Assembly (NCBI GenBank): GCA_027296925.1
Contig: JAPUIP010000871.1
Coordinates: 1 to 31,301 of the forward strand
Direction of reading: 5' to 3'
Source: Candidatus Poribacteria bacterium
Lineage (GTDB): Bacteria; Poribacteria; WGA-4E; PCPOR2b
DNA length: 31,301 nucleotides
Within the stretch, counting starts at the first letter, position 1; every line of letters starts with the position of its first letter. A model generated the notes under the pieces. It was not told the DNA's origin, ran no database searches, and saw only the letters and a program-made list of their open reading frames with translations. The translations under genes were made by a program, and so were the position numbers. Shown piece by piece: positions 7,095-15,102 of this stretch.

Positions 7095-8372
7095 ATGATC
7101 CTGCGTATTGAGGCACTGAACTACGGTTGTTTGCGCTACGTCAGCCAGCCGCTGCAACATTTCCACGTGCTGGTTGGTCCAAACGCATCCGGAAAAAGTA
7201 CCTTTCTCGACGTTGCGGGATTGATCCGGGATTTCCTCACTTTGGGACTGGATGATGCGATCCTCGCTCGTGAGGACACCATCGAGCAAAAAGGGAGGGC
7301 AAGCCATGTCGATGAACTCATATTCAATCAAACCGCAGATAGGTTTGAGCTCGCGGTGGAATTAGAGATTCCAGATGGCTTGCGCAAATCTACGGTCAAT
7401 AGGTCATTATGCCATTGCGCGATACGAGGTCGCAATCGGAAAAAATCTGGAGAATGGTGAATTAGCCATTATTAGCGAATCCTTATGGCTATGTCCCAAA
7501 CAGGTTCTGCGTTCTCAAGCTTACTTACCGTTTTTTCCAGTTGAACCCAGTCCTCCAAAAAGCTTATTAACAGTGCGTGGCCGGAAAGGATGGAAAAGGG
7601 TCGTCAGTAAGACTGAGAGCGGAAACGACTATTTCCATTCGGAAATCGGAGGATGGAACAGCAGCCTCCGAATCGGCCCGCATAGAGCCGCGCTGACTTA
7701 CTTATTTCAAGATGAGAAGCGTTTTCCTGTTGCCTTGTGGGTGCGGAATGTGCTGATGGAGGGTATCCACGTCTTAGCGCTCAATAGCACCGCAATGCGC
7801 CGACCTTCGAGCCCTTCTGCGTCACGTACATTTCGTGTCGATGGTTCAAATCTTCCGCTTGTCATCAGAGATTTCCGCAATCACCATGAGCAAGATTTCA
7901 AGGAGTGGCTGGAACATATCCGCACTGTGTTGCCGGACGTGCAAACCATTGATGTCATTGAACGCCCAGAAGACCGTCATCTCTATCTGGCTGTTCGCTA
8001 TTCAAAGTTGGAGCATCCTGTGCCTTCATGGTTGCTGTCTGACGGTACGCTACGTTTATTAGCCCTTACTCTGTTGGCTTACCTCCCGCATCGACAACAA
8101 GTATACTTAATCGAGGAAGTAGAGAACGGGGTTCATCCTCGCGCGATCGAGGCGGTGTTTCAGTCCCTCTCGTCGGTGTATGATGGACAAGTTCTATTGG
8201 CAACCCATTCACCACTCATTGTAAGTCAGGCGAATCGGGATCAAATTCTGTGCTTTGCCAAAACCCCTCCGGTGCGACTTCGATCGTGCGTGGCAGCGAG
8301 CATCCGAATTTAAAAGATTGGCAAGGCCAGGTAGATTTGGCAACACTCTACGCGGCGGGGGTTTTAGGATAG
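7095..8372 (+). pseudogene. AAA ATPase (AAA_21 / OLD-like), broken by two frameshifts
   Basis: A P-loop ATPase of the type that pairs with small nuclease-like partners. Walker A (VGPNASGKSTFLD) is in the frame starting at ATG 7095. From about 7385 the homology moves to another frame, opening ARYEVAIG and carrying the signature SDGTLRLLALTLL, Walker B (VYLIEEVENGVHP) and the H-loop LATHSP. Near 8264-8267, a run of four C, it returns to the first frame, giving GATSIVRGSEHPNLKDW and the typical end ATLYAAGVLG before TAG at 8370-8372. One inserted base near 7390 and one lost C near 8265 would explain this. All motifs are intact, so it is either a young pseudogene or two sequencing or assembly errors. 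If the lesions are real, no complete ATPase can be made. Confidence 0.75.
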
Positions 8373-8373
8373 G

Positions 8374-8583
8374 ATGAAATCGGTGGAACAAGAACGGAGA
8401 GATTTGATTGTGGTCACTGCCGACAGCCAGCAGAAACAAACCGTTTCGACGCTGCTGCTCGAACGATGGCAATCTTTGGGCATTCGTCAACTTGCTATCA
8501 ATGCTGCTTCCGTACTATCTTGCAACAATGGTTTTCGACGTAAAAACAAGCGAACCAGAGAAAGGGTACTCAATGAAAACTGA
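8374..8583 (+). pseudogene. Truncated partner of the ATPase (remnant)
   Basis: The ATG lies one base after the ATPase stop. The first 45 or so residues (RRDLIVVTADSQQKQTVSTL, then LLERWQSLGIRQLAIN) look like the N-terminus of the small proteins often encoded directly after AAA_21 ATPases (beta strand, charged helix, LGIR). After about base 8510 the frame runs into basic, unstructured sequence (RRKNKRTRERV) and stops at 8583, inside the start of the next gene. The partner has probably lost most of its length by deletion. The family is recalled from context, not proven, so no function is assigned. Confidence 0.45.
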
Positions 8584-8980
8584 CAACCTGACCAAACCGT
8601 CCAAGCCCGTTATCATCTATGATGGCGAGTGCAATTTCTGTATAAATGGCATCCAACGCATCCAGGAGAAAGATCACGCAGATCAGTTTATCTATACGCC
8701 AAGACAAACGCTAGATCTCCATGGAATGTATCCGCAGCTTGAAGCCGTTGAGTCGAAGGCGGGGATGCGCTTCATTGATCCAAATGGAAAGGTTTCTTGC
8801 GGGTCAGACGCTATCTATCAGATTTACAGGCGACTTGGAAGGTATCACTACGTCACATGGGTCTACCTTGTCCCCGTCATCCGAACGTTGCTCAAAGGCG
8901 CATATCTAATCATATCGAAGAACCGATCGCGTTTGGGGCGTGCGAACTGTGAGTCAGAAACTGGCTCCCTTGAGCGATAA
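8573..8980 (+). CDS. DCC-family thiol-disulfide oxidoreductase
   Basis: A 135-residue protein of the DCC/DUF393 family. The defining motif is IIYDGECNFC (DGxCxxC) near residue 18-25, a thioredoxin-like redox site, followed by the family pattern GMRFIDPNGKVSCGSDAIYQ, then YHYVTWVYLVPVI and a C-terminal basic segment (SKNRSRLG). The in-frame ORF runs upstream to 8408, but that part overlaps the ATPase-partner remnant and looks random; ATG 8573 follows GAGAAAGGG at workable spacing. It converges on bioF with only 17 bases between the stops. Physiological substrates of this family are poorly known. Confidence 0.85.
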   Translation: MKTDNLTKPSKPVIIYDGECNFCINGIQRIQEKDHADQFIYTPRQTLDLHGMYPQLEAVESKAGMRFIDPNGKVSCGSDAIYQIYRRLGRYHYVTWVYLVPVIRTLLKGAYLIISKNRSRLGRANCESETGSLER

Positions 8981-8997
8981 ATTAGCTAGAACCTGGT

Positions 8998-10155
8998 TCA
9001 TCTGGCCGCGATAAATCCCGCAGCCGCTGCTTCTAAATCTGCCGATGTATGAGATGCCATCACAGAAATCCGCAAACGGCTTGTGCCTTCGGGGACGGTA
9101 GGGGGGCGGACGGCAGGCGCGTATATGCCGTGCTCAAGCAGTACTTCAGCGAACCGTGAGGCCCATTCCGCGGAACCCAGGATCAGTGGGAGAATCTGCG
9201 TTTCACTCGGCAAGAGTCGGAACCCCTGACTTAACAGAGCGTTTTTCAACTGGCGGGCATTGGATAATAGACGTTCGCGCAATTGAGGTGTTGATTTCAT
9301 CACATCAATCGCCGCTGAATTACCCGCCAGTGTTGCCGGAGGAAGTCCAGTTGTAAAGATAAATCCTCTCGCGCGGTTCATCAGGAAATCAACTAAAACG
9401 CGGCTGCCGGCGACGTATCCCCCCAATCCGCCAATCGCTTTGCTCAGTGTCCCCATCTGAATCATCACGCGACCCTCCAGCCCGAAATGTTCAACCGTTC
9501 CTCCACCCGATTTTCCTAAGACCCCAAAGCTGTGGGCATCGTCGACCATCACCATCGCGCCATATTCCTCCGCGAGCTCGCAGATATCTGGAAGTGGGGC
9601 AATGTCGCCATCCATGCCGAAGACGCCGTCGGTCACAATCAGCCGCCGCCTGAATTTCGACGATTGCGCCAGCAGCGACTCCAGATGCGTCACATCACCG
9701 TGCCGATAGACCTGCGTCGTCCCTTTACTCAGACGGCACCCGTCGATAATGCTCGCGTGATTGAGCGCATCACTGAAGATGACATCCCCCTCACCCGCCA
9801 GCACAGCAATTGTGCCGATATTCGCCAAATACCCTGAACTGAAAACTAAGGCGGCTTCAGCCCCCTTCACATCTGCGATCCTCGTCTCCAGCTCCGTGTA
9901 AAGCTGACAATTGCCCGTTATCAATCGCGAACCGCTGGCGCCCGTTCCGTACGCCTTTACGGCGTGAATCGCTGCCTCGATCACTTTCGGATGAGTGCTC
10001 AAACCGAGATAGTTATTCGATCCGAGCAGGATAACCTCGCGTCCATCAAGCACAATCCGTCCTGTTGGGGCGGTCATGACGGTGCGCAGCGATCTCCGGA
10101 GTCCGGCCTGATTGAGTTGATCTAACTCCGATTTGAGCCAATAATCTCTTTCCAT
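8998..10155 (-). CDS. bioF: 8-amino-7-oxononanoate synthase-like (alpha-oxoamine synthase)
   Basis: A PLP enzyme of 385 residues in the alpha-oxoamine synthase family, which condenses an acyl-CoA or acyl-ACP with an amino acid. BioF makes the biotin precursor KAPA from pimeloyl thioester and alanine. Visible are YLGLSTHPKV, GTGASGSRLITG, FSDALNHASIIDG, the PLP-phosphate/ring region VMVDDAHSFG, and the Schiff-base lysine in GTLSKAIGG (Lys239). The C-terminal VRPPTVPEGTSRLRI is typical of BioF. The start at 10155 (MERDYWL) has GAGAGG at good spacing; the ORF can be extended to 10338 but those 61 residues look non-coding. No other biotin gene is here, so glycine C-acetyltransferase or another oxoamine synthase is an alternative. 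Confidence 0.82.
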   Translation of the reverse strand: MERDYWLKSELDQLNQAGLRRSLRTVMTAPTGRIVLDGREVILLGSNNYLGLSTHPKVIEAAIHAVKAYGTGASGSRLITGNCQLYTELETRIADVKGAEAALVFSSGYLANIGTIAVLAGEGDVIFSDALNHASIIDGCRLSKGTTQVYRHGDVTHLESLLAQSSKFRRRLIVTDGVFGMDGDIAPLPDICELAEEYGAMVMVDDAHSFGVLGKSGGGTVEHFGLEGRVMIQMGTLSKAIGGLGGYVAGSRVLVDFLMNRARGFIFTTGLPPATLAGNSAAIDVMKSTPQLRERLLSNARQLKNALLSQGFRLLPSETQILPLILGSAEWASRFAEVLLEHGIYAPAVRPPTVPEGTSRLRISVMASHTSADLEAAAAGFIAAR

Positions 10156-10217
10156 TTCTGAACCTCTCGTAAAAAGAAATGTTTGAGGAACAACCGTCGC
10201 CATATCGACGCGCGGAT

Positions 10218-10246
10218 AATTTACCACACGCTTGCCAAAAACACAA
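10218..10246 (-). promoter_or_regulatory. Candidate promoter of bioF
   Basis: On the minus strand TTGTGT (10246-10241) and TAAATT (10223-10218) are separated by 17 bases, about 65 bases upstream of the bioF ATG. The match is partial; the divergent mrp promoter nearby is much stronger. Confidence 0.35.
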
Positions 10247-10303
10247 TGCCAATTTGGAAGGGTGGGCGCGGTTTCGGACACGTTGCCAGATCCGAACAAT
10301 CCC

Positions 10304-10332
10304 TTGACTTTCATTTGAGAGTTCGGTAAAAT
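10304..10332 (+). promoter_or_regulatory. Sigma-70 promoter of mrp
   Basis: TTGACT (10304-10309), 17-base spacer, TAAAAT (10327-10332). This is two mismatches from consensus and would start transcription near 10339, giving an untranslated leader of about 115 bases before the mrp ATG at 10455. Confidence 0.7.
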
Positions 10333-10454
10333 TACCACGTTGCGATGAAGGAAATTTCATGGAAATTGAAGGTCGAAGAAATCAGTCCCCCTCGACGAAA
10401 CGCCGCAACACAGAAGCGGCAAAGTAACAGCATCAGAAAATCAAGAGGAAAAAA

Positions 10455-11411
10455 ATGAACCTTTTCAAAAAAAGCCGGAAAACGGACACAAAAGACACAA
10501 GCCCTGCTCACTCTCGTGAGAAGAGCCATCCAGATCTCCAGGTTGTTGATAATCCACAGGCTCGCAGACCCGCTGCCCCACAAGTTGGAATGCCGCAACA
10601 GCCGCAAGCGCAAAACATCCTCCTGCCGGGTGTTCAGTATAAGATTGCCGTGGCAAGTGGAAAGGGTGGCGTTGGCAAATCGACGATTGCTGTGAATTTA
10701 GCGATTGCTTTGTCGCAGGCGGGCGCGAAAGTTGGACTGATGGACGCAGATGTTTATGGCCCAAGCATCCCCACCATGATGGGCACCAAAGAAAATCCGC
10801 AAACCAGTCCTGAAAAAAAGCTCATTCCGCTGATTAGCCACGACATCAAGCTCATGTCAATGGGCTTTCTGGTGCCTGATGGACAGGCGATGATCTGGCG
10901 AGGCCCTATGTTACACAGTGCCATTCGACAGTTTCTGAGTGATGTCAACTGGGGGGAGTTGGATTACCTCATCATTGATTTACCTCCGGGGACAGGAGAC
11001 GCTGCGCTTTCTTTAACGCAGTCCATTCCGTTAACAGGAGCTGTGATTGTGACCACGCCACAGGATGTCGCGCTCGCGGATGTCCGGCGTGGTGCCGCCA
11101 TGTTTGAAAAACTCGGCGTGCCGATTTTGGGAATCATTGAAAATATGAGTTTCTTTGTGTGTCCACATTGTAAGGAAAGAACAGAGATCTTCCGCGCGGA
11201 TGGCGGCAAAAAGATCAGTGAAAAGTTAGGCATTCCACTCCTGAGTCAGATTCCTCTTGATTCCGAGGTCTGCACCGCCGGCGACCTCGGCGTCCCCATT
11301 GTTGCCTCCCATCCGGATTCGCCGCAGGCCGAAGCCTTTCGCCATACAGCCAGTCAACTCGCGGAAGAACTTCGTGATCAAGGTCCGGAAGATGAATTAA
11401 AGATCCTTTAG
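10455..11411 (+). CDS. mrp: Mrp/ApbC/Nbp35-type Fe-S cluster carrier ATPase
   Basis: A 318-residue cytoplasmic P-loop NTPase of the MinD/Mrp class that carries and transfers [4Fe-4S] clusters. The deviant Walker A is SGKGGVGKST (Lys70 and Lys75), followed by LMDADVYGPSIP, IIDLPPGTGD (Walker B region) and the cluster-binding Cys236-x-x-Cys239 in FFVCPHCKERTEIF. The first 60 residues are polar and Pro/Gln-rich; the N-terminal MIP18/DUF59 domain found in many Mrp proteins is absent. AGAGGA at 10443-10448 supports the ATG. A promoter lies upstream and a strong terminator downstream, so mrp is probably monocistronic. Confidence 0.93.
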   Translation: MNLFKKSRKTDTKDTSPAHSREKSHPDLQVVDNPQARRPAAPQVGMPQQPQAQNILLPGVQYKIAVASGKGGVGKSTIAVNLAIALSQAGAKVGLMDADVYGPSIPTMMGTKENPQTSPEKKLIPLISHDIKLMSMGFLVPDGQAMIWRGPMLHSAIRQFLSDVNWGELDYLIIDLPPGTGDAALSLTQSIPLTGAVIVTTPQDVALADVRRGAAMFEKLGVPILGIIENMSFFVCPHCKERTEIFRADGGKKISEKLGIPLLSQIPLDSEVCTAGDLGVPIVASHPDSPQAEAFRHTASQLAEELRDQGPEDELKIL

Positions 11412-11455
11412 GTTCATCCACTTTCCCGCTGTTCTCATATTTGACGTCATCTGCT

Positions 11456-11503
11456 AAAGCCGAGCTTTCTGAAATCGCCTCTCGAAGAAATCTCGGCTTT
11501 TTT
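11456..11503 (+). terminator. Rho-independent terminator after mrp
   Basis: A nine-base stem AAAGCCGAG (11456-11464) pairs with CTCGGCTTT (11492-11500). The helix continues after one mismatch with TTTCT (11466-11470) against AGAAA (11486-11490). The 3' arm ends in an uninterrupted run of T through 11503. It lies 45 bases after the mrp stop and inside an open frame that extends glcD upstream, which supports the later glcD start. Confidence 0.88.
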
Positions 11504-11629
11504 GGTTTTGATGACGACAACGACTCACCTACACCTGTTTTGCACGGATGCTATGCGTCGTGCACAAAATTTAAGATACCTGACGTGTTACATGCTGCCA
11601 CGCATAACACATTTACGGAGGGATTTCCA

Positions 11630-13069
11630 ATGGCAGACAGAGATCAATTGATTGCCGAACTTTCCGCTATCGTTGGATCTGCGCATGTCATCACCGATCC
11701 GACGTCGCTCACCGTCTATGAATGTGACGGTGCAACACAGTTCAAGGCATTACCCGACGTTGTCGTTCTTCCGACGACGACGCAGGAGGTCTCAGCGGTT
11801 GTTAAATTGGCGAACCGGCACAATGTGCCTTTCATTGCACGGGGCACCGGAACCGGTTTAAGCGGCGGGATGCTTGCGGTTAACGGTGGCATTATTATTG
11901 CGCTAAATCGAATGAATCGCATACTCGATATCGACCTGGCCAACCAACGGGCGGTGGTTGAGCCGGGGGTTGTAAACCTCTTGCTGACACAAGCCGTTCA
12001 AGATGATGGCTACTATTACGCTCCCGATCCTTCGAGCCAACAAGCCTGCAGCATCGGCGGGAACATTGCCGAAAATTCAGGCGGTCCGCATACGCTCAAG
12101 TATGGTGTTACCTCAAACCACGTTCTGGGCTTGGAGATGGTCACCACCGATGGCGAAATTATCGAATTCGGTGGCTCGGTCGAAGAAACCCCCGGTTATG
12201 ACATTCGTGGCGTCATCATTGGATCGGAGGGAACGTTTGGCATCATCACCAAAGCGATTGTGCGTCTCTTGCGCAAGCCCCAAGGGTATCAAACTCTGCT
12301 TGGGATTTTTGAGACCATTGACGAGGCGTCGAACGCCGTTTCCAGCATTATTAGTGCCGGAATCATCCCCGCGGCTCTGGAGATGATGGACGGCCCGGTG
12401 ATCAAAGCGGTTGAAGAGGCATTTCATTGGGGATTTCCGCTTGATGCCGGTGCAGTCCTCATCGTTGAACTTGACGGTATCACAGCGGGCATGCAGAGCC
12501 AAGTCGAGCAGATTACCGAAATCTTCAACGACCACAACTGCCGCGAAATCCGCTATGCCAAAGATGACGCGGATCGCCAGAAGATTTGGAAGTCACGTAA
12601 AAGCGCTTTTGGTGCGCTTGGGCGGCTCGCGCCGAACTACATTACGCAAGATGGTGTGGTGCCGCGCACGCAGCTTCCCAAAGTGCTGAGAAGGATTGCG
12701 GAAATCTCCGAAAAGTATAACATTCCAATTGCAAATGTTTTCCACGCAGGTGATGGAAACATCCACCCAATCGTGCTGTTCGATGAACGCGATCCAGATC
12801 AGTGCGAGCGGGTTGATGCTGTTAACACGGAAATTCTGACAGTCTGTGCCGAAGTCGGCGGGACAATCACGGGTGAACACGGCATCGGGTTGGAGAAGAT
12901 GGACTACATGCCGCTCATCTTCAGTCCGGAAGATCTGGCGTTAATGGTAGATATTAAAGAAATCTTCAATCCGTCAGGATTGTGTAACCCTGGGAAAATC
13001 TTTCCGACAGCTAAATCGTATGCAAAGCTTGGGTTGGAAACCCCCAATCACTCACTGCCCGGTAAGTAG
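11630..13069 (+). CDS. glcD: Glycolate oxidase subunit GlcD (FAD-linked oxidase)
   Basis: A 479-residue FAD enzyme of the VAO/PCMH family. GlcD is the catalytic flavoprotein of glycolate dehydrogenase, oxidising glycolate (or related 2-hydroxy acids) to glyoxylate. The FAD-binding half shows PDVVVLPTTTQEVSAVVKLA, PFIARGTGTGLSGG, SIGGNIAENSGG and RGVIIGSEGTFGIITKA. The C-terminal half has VFHAGDGNIHP and GGTITGEHGIGLEKMDY, both typical of the GlcD/D-lactate dehydrogenase group. The frame is open from 11441, but ATG 11630 has GGAGGG seven bases upstream and lies beyond the mrp terminator. glcE follows after 41 bases; the iron-sulfur subunit glcF is not in the window, so a D-lactate or other hydroxyacid dehydrogenase is possible. 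Confidence 0.9.
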   Translation: MADRDQLIAELSAIVGSAHVITDPTSLTVYECDGATQFKALPDVVVLPTTTQEVSAVVKLANRHNVPFIARGTGTGLSGGMLAVNGGIIIALNRMNRILDIDLANQRAVVEPGVVNLLLTQAVQDDGYYYAPDPSSQQACSIGGNIAENSGGPHTLKYGVTSNHVLGLEMVTTDGEIIEFGGSVEETPGYDIRGVIIGSEGTFGIITKAIVRLLRKPQGYQTLLGIFETIDEASNAVSSIISAGIIPAALEMMDGPVIKAVEEAFHWGFPLDAGAVLIVELDGITAGMQSQVEQITEIFNDHNCREIRYAKDDADRQKIWKSRKSAFGALGRLAPNYITQDGVVPRTQLPKVLRRIAEISEKYNIPIANVFHAGDGNIHPIVLFDERDPDQCERVDAVNTEILTVCAEVGGTITGEHGIGLEKMDYMPLIFSPEDLALMVDIKEIFNPSGLCNPGKIFPTAKSYAKLGLETPNHSLPGK

Positions 13070-13110
13070 TTTCATTGCCGTCATACGAATAACTCATTGG
13101 GTGAATAACA

Positions 13111-14442
13111 ATGCCAATTTCAAATCCTTTGCGTTACGACCTGAACCAAATCGTCGGTGAAGCCGGGGTGCTTCCCGATGACCATCTGAATCGATATCAG
13201 ATGGATGGTTTCGTTCCCCAAGCTGTCGTTGCGCCTTCGTCAACTCACGAAATTCAGGACGTGTTGTATTACGCGGCTGAGCAGGAGCTGTCAGTTATCC
13301 CTGCAGGAAATGGAACGAAGTTAGGAATCGGCAATCTGCCGAAAAAGGTCGATCTTGTCCTGTCGACGTCAAGGCTCAATCAAGTCCTCGAATATGAGCC
13401 CGCCGACTTGACTTTGATCGTGCAATCGGGAATGCGACTTGCAGCGCTCCAGGCAAAGTTGGCGGAACATCGACAATATTTGCCTCTCGATCCCCCTTAC
13501 GGCGATCAGGCGACGATTGGTGGCATAACCGCTACCAATTCCAGCGGTTCTTCGCGCTTGCGCTATGGTTCCACTCGGGATTTCGTCCTTGGCATGCACG
13601 CTGTGCAATCCAGTGGGGTTGTCGTCAAGAGCGGCGGCCGAACCGTGAAAAATGTCGCGGGATATGATCTCAACAAACTGTACATTGGATCGTTCGGTAC
13701 GCTGGGGATTATCACGGAAGTCGCCTTCAAACTGCAACCGTTGCCAGAGATTGAGCGAACCGTGCTACTGACCTGCAAGGAGATTGGGCAGGTCGTCAAT
13801 ACTGCATTAGAGATTGCAAGTTCTCAACTTCTACCGATCTTCCTCAATCTGTTTGTCAATGGCGTACCGTTCACAGAAATCGCTGAGCCCTGTCTTTTGA
13901 TTGGGCTGGACGGGCAGCCCGAAACTGTCGAGTGGCAAATCGATCAGGTCGGGCTCGCCGCGAAACAAAACGGGGCGATCGGTGTGGGAGTGTATGAAGC
14001 GACAAGTCAACGTGATATCCGGATGTCGATGCGTTCCTTTCCAGAAGGTGGCTGGGCATCTCCGATTGTCATGAGCAAAGCGAGCCTGCGCGTGACAGAT
14101 ATTGAAGGATTTATCCACGCCGCTTTGGCAACCGGTAATGACTTGCGCTGCCTGGCACAGGTGATGGGCTTGATGGGAAATGGTATCGTTTATGTTGCAT
14201 TGTCTGGTTTTCCCAACGGAGACATTCCGGCTGAATCTGTTGCCGGTGCGCTTGCGAAATTACGCGAAGCTGCTACGAATGTCGGCGGGAATTTTATCGT
14301 CGAGTCCGCTCCGGTCGAGGTCAAGCGTCAGATTGATGTATGGGGACCTGTGGGACGCAGCTTTGATTTGATGAAACAGATTAAAGCCAAGTTGGATCCG
14401 ATCGGCTTGCTGAATCCGGGGCGTTTTGTTGGGGGAATTTAG
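13111..14442 (+). CDS. glcE: Glycolate oxidase FAD-binding subunit GlcE
   Basis: A 443-residue FAD-binding protein paralogous to GlcD. It has the same flavin-domain signatures in shortened form: LSVIPAGNGTKLGIGN, GDQATIGGITATNSSGSSRL, RYGSTRDFVLGM, VKNVAGYDLNKLYIGSFGTL and GIITEVAFKLQPLP. The C-terminus ends with LMKQIKAKLDPIGLLNPGRF, the usual family ending. It is longer than the E. coli subunit of about 350 residues because a full substrate domain is kept. It is co-directional with glcD and separated by 41 bases. The ribosome binding site is weak. Together the two flavoproteins would need a GlcF-like electron acceptor subunit. Confidence 0.87.
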   Translation: MPISNPLRYDLNQIVGEAGVLPDDHLNRYQMDGFVPQAVVAPSSTHEIQDVLYYAAEQELSVIPAGNGTKLGIGNLPKKVDLVLSTSRLNQVLEYEPADLTLIVQSGMRLAALQAKLAEHRQYLPLDPPYGDQATIGGITATNSSGSSRLRYGSTRDFVLGMHAVQSSGVVVKSGGRTVKNVAGYDLNKLYIGSFGTLGIITEVAFKLQPLPEIERTVLLTCKEIGQVVNTALEIASSQLLPIFLNLFVNGVPFTEIAEPCLLIGLDGQPETVEWQIDQVGLAAKQNGAIGVGVYEATSQRDIRMSMRSFPEGGWASPIVMSKASLRVTDIEGFIHAALATGNDLRCLAQVMGLMGNGIVYVALSGFPNGDIPAESVAGALAKLREAATNVGGNFIVESAPVEVKRQIDVWGPVGRSFDLMKQIKAKLDPIGLLNPGRFVGGI

Positions 14443-14531
14443 GGGAGACAGACCCGCGAATCAGAACCAAGATACAAGCTGAGCCCGGCAGCCCCCCACA
14501 TCCCAGATGCCTATCGTGGCGCTGTTCCGCA

Positions 14532-15101
14532 ATGTATATCACGCAGAAAGTTTTGAACCAACTTGAACAGAAGTACGGTGTGCCACATATTCTTCGCACC
14601 GCTTGCCAGATGAGTCAAAGAGAGTTTGATTTGCTCAAATGGAGCATGCGAAATGGCAGGGCGCACGACGTTACGCTATTTATCTCCAAAAGGGATAAGA
14701 TTGCGGTTATACAAAAACCAAGTTATCCTCCCGGTGTCTACCGTCCGCCCAGCGGTGGCGTCAATCCGGGAGAGGATTTTGAAACGGGTGCGCGGCGTGA
14801 AGCTTATGAAGAGACGGGCCTAGAGATTCAACTCCAGAAATACCTTCTTAAAGTGTATGTCGATTTTTCTTTTGAGAACGAAACTATTTCCTGGACATCT
14901 CACGTGTTCGCAGCGCAAGCAACAGGGGGATGTTTACAGCCCGTTGATACGAAGGAAATCGCCGGCGCGCGTTGGGCAACTCTCGATGAATTACAAACCA
15001 ATCTGCTAGCAGGTTTGCAGCAAGCAGAATCCGCCGGTTTAGGATATCGTGCGGAACTGCAAGCCGCAGCCCTGCAACAGTATGGAGGAAAGGTGATATG
15101 A
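14532..15101 (+). CDS. NUDIX hydrolase
   Basis: A 189-residue NUDIX phosphohydrolase with a perfect Nudix box, GGVNPGEDFETGARREAYEE followed by TGL (G-x5-E-x7-REUxEExGU). About 65 residues precede the NUDIX fold and include MSQREFDLLKWSMRN, an extension not typical of MutT. Such enzymes cleave nucleoside diphosphates linked to another group, with Mg2+; the substrate cannot be inferred. No Shine-Dalgarno sequence is seen before ATG 14532. The stop is one base before the start of the PorX-like gene, so the two are co-transcribed and perhaps coupled. Confidence 0.85.
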   Translation: MYITQKVLNQLEQKYGVPHILRTACQMSQREFDLLKWSMRNGRAHDVTLFISKRDKIAVIQKPSYPPGVYRPPSGGVNPGEDFETGARREAYEETGLEIQLQKYLLKVYVDFSFENETISWTSHVFAAQATGGCLQPVDTKEIAGARWATLDELQTNLLAGLQQAESAGLGYRAELQAAALQQYGGKVI

Positions 15102-15102
15102 G

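Noticed and set aside
10156..10338. N-terminal extension of bioF by 61 residues
   Set aside because: It crosses the promoter region between divergent genes, shows no family similarity, and a good ribosome binding site marks the start at 10155.
11441..11629. N-terminal extension of glcD
   Set aside because: It would translate the mrp terminator hairpin; the ATG at 11630 has a strong ribosome binding site.
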